This document shows positions 8,424-16,539 of a stretch of DNA of 64,000 nt, piece by piece. The notes under the pieces were generated by a model. The model searched no databases, was not told the origin of the DNA, and saw nothing but the letters and a program-made list of their open reading frames with translations. The stretch is taken from assembly GCA_963575675.1 (NCBI GenBank), contig CAUYUA010000272.1, positions 1-64,000 on the forward strand, in the 5' to 3' direction. The DNA is from CAUYUA01 sp963575675 (lineage in GTDB: Bacteria; Pseudomonadota; Alphaproteobacteria; Azospirillales; Azospirillaceae). Within the stretch, counting starts at the first letter, position 1; every line of letters begins with the position of its first letter. The translations under genes were made by a program, and so were the position numbers.

Positions 8424-9602
8424 ATGTCGAATGATCGTGACGAAATGTTTGATTCTGGGCGTCACGCCGTTCGTCGTCTGATTCTCACGCGCTTTCGTAG
8501 CTATGGGACAATGTGCGTGACCGTAGGGCGTTTGTTGGTGACGGTGACGGGTCCGAATGGGTCGGGAAAGACCAATCTGTTGGAAGCCTTGAGTTTATTG
8601 ACTCCGGGTCGCGGGTTGCGGCGAGCGCGGTTGTCGGAGCTGACGCAGATCGGCGCAACAGAGGGTTGGGCGGTTGCGTCGTCGTTGATGACGACGGCGG
8701 GCGTGATGGATATCGGAACCGGAGCCGCAACGGCGCGTGCGGGCGTCCGAAGCGGCGGCGAGCGGCGAACGGTTCATCTTGATGGTCGCGCATTGCGAGG
8801 CCAGACAGCGCTGGCGCAATATGTGGCTATGGTTTGGTTGACGCCGCAGATGGATCGTCTGTTTCAAGAGGGCGGGAATGGGCGTCGTCGATTTTTGGAT
8901 CGTTTGGTCTTTGGGTTTGATCCGGCGCATGCGGGGCGTTTGAATCGGTATGATAAGGCTCTGCGAGAGCGTGCGCGATTGTTAAGCGAAGGGCGAGGAG
9001 CTGGCGGACGCGCGGATGCTTGGTTGGATGGTTTGGAAGATGAAATGGCGACGTCTGGAGTTGCGATTGCTGCGGCGCGCTTGGATTTGGCGCGACGTTT
9101 GACGGCGCGATGTTTGACGGCGGAGGGGCCTTTTCCGGCGGCGGTTGTGGAGGTTTCCGGAGATGTCGAGGGGGGATTGCGGGAGGCTCCGGCGTTGACG
9201 GTTGAGGACCGGGTGAGAAAATCTCTGCGTCATGGGCGCGGGGGGGATATGGAAGCCGGGATGACGCGGTTTGGTCCGCATCGGAGCGATTTTTTAGCGT
9301 CGTTGCGGGTGAGGGGAGCGGTGGTTTCGGCGGGGGTGTGTTCGACGGGCGGGCAGAAGGCGTTGTTGATCTCGTTGGTTTTGGCGACGGCGGGGGTGAT
9401 TGCGGACGAGCGAGGGCATCCCCCGATTTTGTTGTTGGATGAGGTGGCGGCTTATTTGGATCCGGGACGACGGGAGGCGTTGTTTGAGCGATTGCGAGGA
9501 TTGAAGGCGCAAGTGTGGATGACGGGCGCAGATCCTGTGACGTTCTCGTCGTTGGGCAAGGAGAGCCAACAAATTTGTTTGGACGCAAATAAAATCGAAT
9601 AA
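8424..9602 (+). CDS. recF: DNA replication and repair protein RecF
   Basis: An SMC-like ATPase that binds gapped DNA and, with RecO and RecR, loads RecA. Seen in the 392-residue product: Walker A GPNGSGKTN at residues 43-51, the FGPHRSDF block before the signature region, the signature-like STGGQKALLISL, and Walker B PPILLLDEVAAYLD. The N-terminus starts with a short extension before the usual LxLxxFRSY. In many bacteria recF follows dnaA-dnaN and precedes gyrB. Here gyrB lies 3.7 kb away on the other strand and no dnaN is visible, so the cluster has been broken. The stop codon lies at the left edge of an FB repeat. Confidence 0.9.
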   Translation: MSNDRDEMFDSGRHAVRRLILTRFRSYGTMCVTVGRLLVTVTGPNGSGKTNLLEALSLLTPGRGLRRARLSELTQIGATEGWAVASSLMTTAGVMDIGTGAATARAGVRSGGERRTVHLDGRALRGQTALAQYVAMVWLTPQMDRLFQEGGNGRRRFLDRLVFGFDPAHAGRLNRYDKALRERARLLSEGRGAGGRADAWLDGLEDEMATSGVAIAAARLDLARRLTARCLTAEGPFPAAVVEVSGDVEGGLREAPALTVEDRVRKSLRHGRGGDMEAGMTRFGPHRSDFLASLRVRGAVVSAGVCSTGGQKALLISLVLATAGVIADERGHPPILLLDEVAAYLDPGRREALFERLRGLKAQVWMTGADPVTFSSLGKESQQICLDANKIE

Positions 9603-9659
9603 AAATTGAAGGGCCAGAGACTATGCTTTCTTGTCGCGTGGCCCTTCTTGAGTTTCATT
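9601..9659. terminator. FB repeat 6, short form between convergent recF and pap
   Basis: The stem GAAGGGCCAGAGAC pairs imperfectly with GTCGCGTGGCCCTTC and has A-rich and T-rich tails. It fills the whole gap between two converging genes, starting in the recF stop codon. It should act as a bidirectional terminator. Confidence 0.7.
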
Positions 9660-11253
9660 TTTTTGCGCGTTTTAATCCATCTTCAAGGCTGTAGCATAAC
9701 GTTTCCAGAACTTTGACGCGCGCATAGTTCTTATCGTTGGCTTCAATCAAGCGCCATGGCGCGGCTCGCGTGCTGGTTCTTCCGATCATATCCGTCACTG
9801 CGGCTTCATAGTGAGCCCAGTGGTCTCGGTTTCGCCAATCCTCTTCCGTCAGCTTCCATCGTTTGTAAGGGATATTCGCGCGGCGTTCAAACCGCGCCAA
9901 TTGCTCTTCCGGTGTAATGTGCATCCAATACTTGACCAGAATTACTCCGTGATCAATCAATTGCTGTTCGAAATTGCTGATCTCGGCGTAGGCGCGTCTC
10001 CATTCCGGCTCTGTGGCTAATTTCTCGACGCGCTCCACCAAGACGCGCCCGTACCATGAACGATCAAAAATCGTTACGCGCCCGGCGCGCGATAAATGAC
10101 GCCAAAAACGCCAGAGATAGTGATGTGCGCGTTCTTCGTCGGTGGGGGCGGCTATTGGAATGACCGCATAATCCCGAGCGTCCATTGCAGCGGTGATTCG
10201 ACGAATGGTTCCCCCCTTTCCGGCGGCGTCCCAGCCTTCGAACACCAACACGGTGCTGACGCCGCGCTCTTTGGCCTTTCGGTAGAGCGTGTTGAGCCGG
10301 GCGGTGAGGCGACTGGCGGCGTCATCGTATTCAGGTTTGCTTAAGGCGCGGCTCATGTCGAGTGATGCTAGAATCGATGGTTGTAGGTTGGTTGGCGCAT
10401 GGAGGGCGGTTGTTGGATGAGGCGTTTCGGCCTCAATCGGCAGAGCGGCGCGGCGTGACGTTTCGACTTGATCTTGTTCGGGGTTGTGTTCGCTTCCTCG
10501 TTCGGCGCGGCGGATTTGGTCGTGGGTTTGGCGTTGCAGCGCGCGCAGCTCCAGATGGCGTCGGGCGGCGTCTCGAAATGCGGTGAGCACCGCCAATTCT
10601 CGATAACGTCTGTCTTCGCCCTCAATGATCATCCAAGGAGCGGATCCTGTGCCGGTTCTGGTGATGACTCGTTCTGCGGCGCTGATGAACTGGTCGTACA
10701 TTTTCCAGTGCTTCCAGTCTGCTTCCGTGACGCGCCAGCTCTCGTTTGGGTCGTCGGAGAGCTTGGCGAGTTGCCGCTTTTGAGCTTTGCGGCTGAGATG
10801 GAGCCAGAATTTGAGGATAAAGGCGCCGTCGTCCGCAAGACAGGTTTCATAACTCAAAATGCGGTCGAGGCGTTCATCGAAACCGGTGGAAGAGATTCGA
10901 CCATAGGCGGCGTCGAGGGTCGGAGCCGAGTACCACGAGCGCAAGAACAACCCGACTCGTCCTTTTGGGGGGAGGTCGCGCCAATAACGCCAATATTCGG
11001 GGCGTTCGCGCTCTTCGTCGGAGGGTTCGCTGTAGGCGCGGGTGACGATCCAACGAGGGTCCATCCACTCGTTGAGCAGATTGACGGTCTGATTTTTCCC
11101 TGCGCCGTCGACTCCGGCGAAGACGATGATGGTTGGAAAGTCGGCGGCGCGGAGCTTTTGTTGCAGCTCCAGCAAGTCGATGCGCAATGCCGGTGCAATT
11201 GCGTCGTAATCTTCTTTCGAGACCTTACGGCCGAGTTCTGCGGTGCGGAACAT
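9655..11253 (-). CDS. pap: Two-domain PPK2: polyphosphate:AMP phosphotransferase
   Basis: A class II PPK2 enzyme that phosphorylates AMP to ADP using polyphosphate. The 532 residues hold two PPK2 domains. The N-terminal one has a P-loop GVDGAGKN at 47-54 but reads FLRSWY where active domains have FDRSWY. The C-terminal one keeps both GWDAAGKGG (340-348) and FDRSWYGRVLVERVE. A degenerate N-terminal and an active C-terminal domain is the known arrangement for this class. A basic, polar linker of about 60 residues joins them. It suggests polyphosphate metabolism in this organism; no ppk1 or ppx is in the window. Confidence 0.88.
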   Translation of the reverse strand: MFRTAELGRKVSKEDYDAIAPALRIDLLELQQKLRAADFPTIIVFAGVDGAGKNQTVNLLNEWMDPRWIVTRAYSEPSDEERERPEYWRYWRDLPPKGRVGLFLRSWYSAPTLDAAYGRISSTGFDERLDRILSYETCLADDGAFILKFWLHLSRKAQKRQLAKLSDDPNESWRVTEADWKHWKMYDQFISAAERVITRTGTGSAPWMIIEGEDRRYRELAVLTAFRDAARRHLELRALQRQTHDQIRRAERGSEHNPEQDQVETSRRAALPIEAETPHPTTALHAPTNLQPSILASLDMSRALSKPEYDDAASRLTARLNTLYRKAKERGVSTVLVFEGWDAAGKGGTIRRITAAMDARDYAVIPIAAPTDEERAHHYLWRFWRHLSRAGRVTIFDRSWYGRVLVERVEKLATEPEWRRAYAEISNFEQQLIDHGVILVKYWMHITPEEQLARFERRANIPYKRWKLTEEDWRNRDHWAHYEAAVTDMIGRTSTRAAPWRLIEANDKNYARVKVLETLCYSLEDGLKRAKK

Positions 11254-11624
11254 GAAGGAAGCGCCGATGGTTTGTGGTGGAGGAGAAGGTTCGGCGTATT
11301 ATCGGCGTATTTTTTTACAAGACGCAACGTGGTTATCGTTGTGAGGCGTTTTCTGAACAGACGCTGTGGCGATCAAGAAGCCGAAAGAAAGCTTGGAGGG
11401 CTTCATCGGATTGAATAGGCCGCATTCGGATTGAATAGGCCGCGTCTGATGCCGTTGCGCTCGATTTGGGGAGCGCGACGACGTACACTTTAAACAACAA
11501 ACGAAAAGGATTCAGGGACTGTGTTCCCAGTCTTTCGGGCCAAGCCAGTCTTTCGGGCCAAGGATGAAAACCCTTCTTGTAATTTTCTACGGCCGGGAAA
11601 GTGGTCTCTAAACCTTTTTCGTTC
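11254..11624. other. Gap between pap and hemY with FB repeat 7 and a tandem repeat
   Basis: The right half is FB repeat 7. At 11407-11446 a 20-mer, CGGATTGAATAGGCCGCATT, occurs twice head to tail with two differences at the end. The pap promoter should lie in 11254-11400. No gene is seen. Confidence 0.55.
11501..11622. repeat. FB repeat 7, medium form
   Basis: The left arm AAAAGGATTCAGGGACTGTG and right arm GGTCTCTAAACCTTTTTCGT are followed and preceded by A/T runs. Inside, the 18-mer CCAGTCTTTCGGGCCAAG is duplicated exactly in tandem (11527-11544, 11545-11562). It lies right after the hemY stop and probably terminates it. Confidence 0.65.
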
Positions 11625-13004
11625 TCAGTGTGTTAACTTTTCGCATAGAAGCTCGCTGTTGCGGATGCAGTCGGCCACGGAGACGCCGCCGCTCCAACTG
11701 GCGCGGAAGCTTAATCCGAAATGAGCTTGTGACAACTCCGAGATTGTCTCGGTCTTTTCCAAATGCCCGAGAGTGTATTGCGGAATCGCTTGCGCGTATC
11801 GCGTCAACCAAACTCGATCTGGTCGAGCCGTGATCGTCAGAGCCTCGTTTAAGTCTTGCGTCATGACGTCGATCAGGTTTGAATCAGACAATTTTACGGC
11901 GTCAAGGTCCATGCTGCCGCCGATGAACGCCGTCACAAGGCTGTGGTCGATTGGCGCTCGACCGGGAAACAGCGCGGTCGAAAACAATCCGCCCAACAGT
12001 CGCCGTTTTTCCACGCGAGGAATCAGAAAACCGAAGCCGTCCAGAGTATGGCCGATTGCGTTCTTTGGCCACGCAAACGCCGCTGAAACAATCGGCGCAT
12101 AGAAAATTGAACGGAGACGCGCGGCGGTTTCCGCCGACAGAGGTTCAACCAAATTCGCCGCCGCATCCGCCGGAACCGACAACACGATGCGACGCGCCAC
12201 TATTTCGCCTTCGGCGGGCGCTCCGATGACGGACGAGGTTGCGCGCCAACGCACGCGCCATCCCTCTTGAGCGTCCGGAAGAATCGCCGTCACCGTTCGC
12301 CCCAGCCAACGACGCTCTGCGGGAAGAGCCTCGGCCAGCGCGCGCGGAAGACGCTCCATCCCGTCCTCAAACGAGATCAGGCGTCCCGCAGGCATTCCCG
12401 CGTTGCGCGCAATCTTTCCAAGGGCAATTGCTCCACGAATAAGAGAGCCGTACTTTGTTTCCAAAGCATGAATCCGTGGCGTCGCCGCGCGCACGGAAAG
12501 GCGTTCCGCGTCGCCTGCGTACACGCCGGAGATAAAAGGCTGTACGGCATAGTTAAGAAAAGCGTTTCCCAAACGTCGCCGGACAAACGCCGCGATTGTT
12601 TCTTCGGCGTCTCCGCGTCGAATAAAGGGTTCGGCCAACAAACGCAGCTTGTCTTTCAGAGAAAACAGCGATGTCGTCACAAACGCCGGAGGCGATCCCG
12701 GCAAAGGCAAAAGCCGTCCGTCACGCATCACGTAACGTCGTTTTCCCGCTGCGCCCGCTTCGATCAGAGACGCAGATAAATTTAACGACTCGACCAATCG
12801 CCCAAGAGCGTCTTCAGGACGTCCCGGCTTCTGCATTGTCGAGTTCGGGCCTTGTTCGACGAGGAAACCATCTTCGCGTTGTGTGGCGATCAAACCGCCC
12901 CAGCGGTTGGAACTCTCAGCAATTCCAACTTCAAGTCCTCGACGGTGAAGCCCCCATGCCAGCGACAACCCCGAAATTCCTCCGCCAATCACGAGGATAT
13001 CCAT
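11625..13004 (-). CDS. hemY: Protoporphyrinogen oxidase (HemY type)
   Basis: An FAD enzyme that oxidises protoporphyrinogen IX to protoporphyrin IX, the next-to-last step of haem synthesis. The N-terminus has the dinucleotide-binding loop IGGGISGLSLAWGLHRRG at residues 5-22, then RWGGLIATQREDGFLVEQGP, diagnostic of the HemY/PPOX group. The C-terminus ends with the FAD-binding SWSGGVSVADCI. The start is the ATG at 13004; a longer reading would take 84 residues from the FB repeat upstream and is rejected. With this start the protein has 459 residues, the normal size. The stop touches FB repeat 7. Confidence 0.88.
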   Translation of the reverse strand: MDILVIGGGISGLSLAWGLHRRGLEVGIAESSNRWGGLIATQREDGFLVEQGPNSTMQKPGRPEDALGRLVESLNLSASLIEAGAAGKRRYVMRDGRLLPLPGSPPAFVTTSLFSLKDKLRLLAEPFIRRGDAEETIAAFVRRRLGNAFLNYAVQPFISGVYAGDAERLSVRAATPRIHALETKYGSLIRGAIALGKIARNAGMPAGRLISFEDGMERLPRALAEALPAERRWLGRTVTAILPDAQEGWRVRWRATSSVIGAPAEGEIVARRIVLSVPADAAANLVEPLSAETAARLRSIFYAPIVSAAFAWPKNAIGHTLDGFGFLIPRVEKRRLLGGLFSTALFPGRAPIDHSLVTAFIGGSMDLDAVKLSDSNLIDVMTQDLNEALTITARPDRVWLTRYAQAIPQYTLGHLEKTETISELSQAHFGLSFRASWSGGVSVADCIRNSELLCEKLTH

Positions 13005-13043
13005 CGCGTCAAACCTTTTTTGTGGTTTTCCGAATAAGAAAAT

Positions 13044-13276
13044 AGAATTAAAGGGGCCCAGAGACTGTGTTTCCAGTCGCTCGGGCCAAGGACGAAAGTC
13101 CCCCCCTTGGATTTGCGGAGAAGTGTTGGAAACTGTTTGTCTGTAGAAGTTTGCGTGCGGAAAAAGATTAAAAATTCCAAGATTCCAGGAGAGGATCGCT
13201 TCGCGAATAAGGGGGGCTTTCGCTCCCCCCTTATGATCCCGAGCGACCAGGAACACAGTCCCTGGACCCTTTTAAT
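13044..13276. repeat. FB repeat 8, long form between gyrB and hemY
   Basis: Left arm: AATTAAAGGGGCCCAGAGAC, then CCAGTCGCTCGGGCCAAGGA. Right arm: ATTCCAGGAGAGGATCGCTT, CGAATAAGGGGGG, then CGACCAGGAACACAGTCCCT and a TTTTAAT tail. The arms are nested palindromes and the core is an unshared stretch of about 75 bp. It lies between two leftward genes and reaches into the space where the hemY promoter would be expected. Confidence 0.75.
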
Positions 13277-13309
13277 CCGGTCTGTTTTATGAAGGGCGAG
13301 GTCTTGTGA

Positions 13310-15808
13310 TCACACGTCGAGGTTGGAGACCTTGAGAGCATTGTTCTGAATGAACTCACGTCTGGGTTCGACAATGTCGCCCATAAGCGTTGAGAAGACC
13401 TCTTCCGCATCGTCGACGTGATTGACGCGGACTTGAAGCAAGGTTCTTCGAGTCGGATCAAGAGTGGTTTCCCAGAGCTGCTCTGGGTTCATCTCGCCGA
13501 GACCTTTATAACGCTGAATGGTTGCGCCGCGTCGCCCAAGCTCCATAACCGCCTGGACAAGCCCGACGGGGCCTGTGAGAATTCTGGTTTCCTTGCCTTT
13601 TTCGAAAAGCTTTGCGGGTTCTTTAAAGATCGGATTCAGCTCGGCAAGGTGACTTGCGAGCCGCCGCGCGTCGCCGCTGCGCAAAAGATCGCTGTCAAGG
13701 GCGTGACGATGCGTAACGCCGCGACTGATGCGAGAGACGATAAGCCCTCCATCGGCGGTTGCTGCGCCGCGCCATCCTGAAGGAGCGTCCCCGTTGATTC
13801 CGGCGAGAGCGTTCAGCCTTTGAGCCAGTGCGGCGACGGCTTCTCCGGCGCGGGCGACGTCGCCGAGAAGAGAAGAATCAAGCGCTCCGGCAATGGCGGC
13901 TTGCTCGACGATATCCATGCCGCCGACTTTGCGGGCAAGAGGATCAAGCTGATGACGAGCGGCGCGAGCATGTTCGACGATGATGCGAAGACGCTCGCCT
14001 TGAAGCTGAAGCCCATCGGCGGTTTCAAGCGTAAGATCAACCAACCCGGCGTCTGTTAAGTATTCTTCAAGAGCCCGATCGTTTTTAAGATAACGCTCGC
14101 GGGCGTTTCCGCGCTTGATGCGGTAAAGAGGCGGCTGAGCGATGTAAAGATACCCGGATTCGATGAGTTGCGGCATTTGCCGGAAGAAGAAAGTCAACAG
14201 CAGAGTTCGAATATGACTTCCGTCGACGTCGGCGTCGGTCATGATGATGATTTTGTGATAGCGGACTTTGGCGAGATCGAACTCTTCACTTCCGATTCCC
14301 GCCCCAAGAGCGGCGATAAGAGTTCCGATTTCCGCCGATCCGAGCATTTTATCGAAACGGGCGCGCTCGACGTTGAGAATTTTACCGCGCAGAGGAAGAA
14401 TGGCTTGAAATTGACGAGCGCGGCCTTGTTTGGCGGAGCCGCCCGCCGAATCGCCCTCGACGATGAACAGTTCGGACAAGCCGGGATCGCGTTCTTGGCA
14501 ATCGGCAAGCTTTCCGGGCAGCGAAGTAATGTCGAGAACGCCTTTGCGTCGTGTGAGTTCTCGGGCTTTGCGGGCGGCCTCGCGAGCGGAAGCGGCCTCG
14601 ACGACTTTGGCGACGATCTTTTTTGCGTCTTGCGGATGTTCTTCGAAGTACTGCCCGAGTTGCTCGGCAATCACGGCCTCAACAGCGGGCCGAACCTCGG
14701 AAGACACGAGCTTGTCTTTGGTTTGGCTGGAGAATTTAGGATCGGGGACTTTCACCGACAATACGCAGGTCAAGCCTTCGCGCGCGTCGTCGCCGGTGAG
14801 GGTGACTTTTTCTTTCTTGGCGATGCCGGATTCTGTGGCGTAACCATTAATGGTCCGTGTGAGCGCGGCGCGGAATCCGGCCAAATGCGTGCCGCCGTCG
14901 CGTTGAGGAATGTTGTTGGTAAAGCACAACATCGTTTCGTGATAACTGTCGGTCCATTGCAACGCGGCTTCAACCGTGATGACGCCGCCGCCTTCGGTGG
15001 GGCGTTCGGCGCGAATCATGATCGTCGGGCGATGCAGCACGACTTTTGAACGATCGAGCCACCCGACGAACGCCTCCAACCCACCCTGATAGTGCATCTC
15101 GACGGATTTCGGTTCGACGCCGCGAGCGTCGGTCAACACCAGCGTCACTCCGGAGTTGAGAAACGCCAGCTCGCGCAATCGATGTTCTAGGGTGTTGAAA
15201 TCGAACTCGGTCTTGGTGAAGGTCTGACGCGAGGGCAAAAACGTCACTTCTGTGCCGGTGCGCGTCTTGCCGTTGGACGTCAAAGGCGCTGCGCCGACAT
15301 CCACCAACGGGTTTTCGCGCTCGCCGTGCTGGAACGTCACGCTCCATTCGCGTCCGGCCCGCCAGATACGCAGAATCAAAGTCTCCGACAAAGCGTTGAC
15401 GACCGAAACGCCGACTCCGTGCAGTCCGCCCGAAACCTTGTATGAGTTTTGATCGAACTTACCGCCCGCGTGAAGCTGGGTCATAATAACTTCTGCGGCG
15501 GAAACGCCTTCCTCCGCGTGAGTCTCGACTGGAATGCCGCGCCCGTTGTCGCGCACGGTGACTGAGGCGTCGGCGTTCAACGTGACGTCGACTTGGGTGC
15601 AATATCCCGCCAGGGCTTCGTCGATGGCGTTGTCGACCACCTCGTAAACCATGTGGTGCAGGCCGGAGCCGTCATCGGTGTCTCCGATGTACATGCCGGG
15701 GCGTTTGCGCACGGCGTCGAGCCCGCGCAGCACCTTGATCGAGTGGGCGCCGTACTCCTCTTCGGAACCGGCGGCGGCTTTCGGAGCGTTGGAGGTATCC
15801 TGAGTCAT
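13310..15808 (-). CDS. gyrB: DNA gyrase subunit B
   Basis: The ATPase and strand-passage subunit of gyrase, partner of GyrA at 60.6-63.3 kb. Seen in 832 residues: the GHKL N-box EVVDNAIDEALAGY, the G-box region SGGLHGVGVSVVNALS, the TOPRIM start ELFIVEGDSAGGSAKQGR, the metal-binding TDADVDGSHIRTLLL and the C-terminal QRYKGLGEMNPEQLWETT. The start is the ATG giving MTQDTSN; a longer reading adds 43 residues without similarity. It is about 20-30 residues longer than typical and lies apart from dnaA, dnaN and recF. It faces away from the chemoreceptor gene. Confidence 0.95.
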   Translation of the reverse strand: MTQDTSNAPKAAAGSEEEYGAHSIKVLRGLDAVRKRPGMYIGDTDDGSGLHHMVYEVVDNAIDEALAGYCTQVDVTLNADASVTVRDNGRGIPVETHAEEGVSAAEVIMTQLHAGGKFDQNSYKVSGGLHGVGVSVVNALSETLILRIWRAGREWSVTFQHGERENPLVDVGAAPLTSNGKTRTGTEVTFLPSRQTFTKTEFDFNTLEHRLRELAFLNSGVTLVLTDARGVEPKSVEMHYQGGLEAFVGWLDRSKVVLHRPTIMIRAERPTEGGGVITVEAALQWTDSYHETMLCFTNNIPQRDGGTHLAGFRAALTRTINGYATESGIAKKEKVTLTGDDAREGLTCVLSVKVPDPKFSSQTKDKLVSSEVRPAVEAVIAEQLGQYFEEHPQDAKKIVAKVVEAASAREAARKARELTRRKGVLDITSLPGKLADCQERDPGLSELFIVEGDSAGGSAKQGRARQFQAILPLRGKILNVERARFDKMLGSAEIGTLIAALGAGIGSEEFDLAKVRYHKIIIMTDADVDGSHIRTLLLTFFFRQMPQLIESGYLYIAQPPLYRIKRGNARERYLKNDRALEEYLTDAGLVDLTLETADGLQLQGERLRIIVEHARAARHQLDPLARKVGGMDIVEQAAIAGALDSSLLGDVARAGEAVAALAQRLNALAGINGDAPSGWRGAATADGGLIVSRISRGVTHRHALDSDLLRSGDARRLASHLAELNPIFKEPAKLFEKGKETRILTGPVGLVQAVMELGRRGATIQRYKGLGEMNPEQLWETTLDPTRRTLLQVRVNHVDDAEEVFSTLMGDIVEPRREFIQNNALKVSNLDV

Positions 15809-15950
15809 GGCCCGTTTATAGCAGAGTCTCTTGACAATTGATAACAGGACTCCGGCGAGAAAAGAATCTTCGATTGCATCGACCGTTTGATCTGCTGTTT
15901 TTGCCCTGTGTTTTCGCAGCGCGTCAAACGGATGCATATTTTTGAGATAG

Positions 15951-16224
15951 GAATTAAAGGAGCCTAAGGGGGGTGTTTCTGGTCGTGAGGGCTCATAAAG
16001 AGGTCGCGGTCATTCTTATTCGCAAAGCGATGCTCCTCTGGAACTGTTTATTTTTATCGCCCGTCTTTGTTGTTCGTCGGTGGAGAGCCGGTGCGGACTT
16101 GTGGTGGACCAACACAAATGAACAACGCCTTCAGAGGAGGATCGCTTCGTGAATAAAAAAGACCGTCGCCTTCCCTTATAATTCTTCGCGACCAGGAACA
16201 CAGTCTCTGGCCCCCTTTAATTCT
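15951..16224. repeat. FB repeat 9, long form between divergent gyrB and the chemoreceptor
   Basis: Outer ends are GAATTAAAGGAGCC and GGCCCCCTTTAATTC. Inner arms are TTCGCAAAGCGATGCTCCTC and GAGGAGGATCGCTTCGTGAA. The core of about 90 bp holds an imperfect palindrome around GTTGTTCGTCGGTG and CAACACAAATGAACAAC. It occupies a divergent promoter region, so unlike most copies it is not at a gene end. Confidence 0.7.
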
Positions 16225-16539
16225 TATTTCAGAGACCTTGAGCGCATTAAAGTCCGAGTCATAAAAAACACGAACCGCTTCATGCGAACTTCAAATAAAG
16301 TTGTTTTATTGCAAAGCGTTAATTGGATATGATTATGCAATAAGCTCGCTTTTTCCTGTCTATTTTAGATTTCGAAATGTCTGCATAATTTTACAAAAGT
16401 GAATCGATAAATAAATATCCTCTTTTTTGCTTTTTTTGATTATTTTTTTAGCGTTTTTCAATTATTTTTCTAATAATCCATGTTAGGGTTGGTTTTGAAA
16501 AAAAATCTCTAAATTGTTTGTGTTTGCCGAAATATAGGA
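16225..16539. other. AT-rich upstream region of the chemoreceptor gene
   Basis: The stretch is much richer in A and T than its surroundings, with several T and A runs (for example TTTTTTGCTTTTTTTGATTATTTTTTTAGCG near 16420-16450). It presumably contains the chemoreceptor promoter. I could not single out a sigma-factor motif, and I see no gene. Confidence 0.4.

Noticed and set aside
8827..9588. A 253-codon leftward open frame over recF, rich in Pro and Ser
   Set aside because: Extreme Pro/Ser/Thr composition comes from reading G-rich recF codons backwards.
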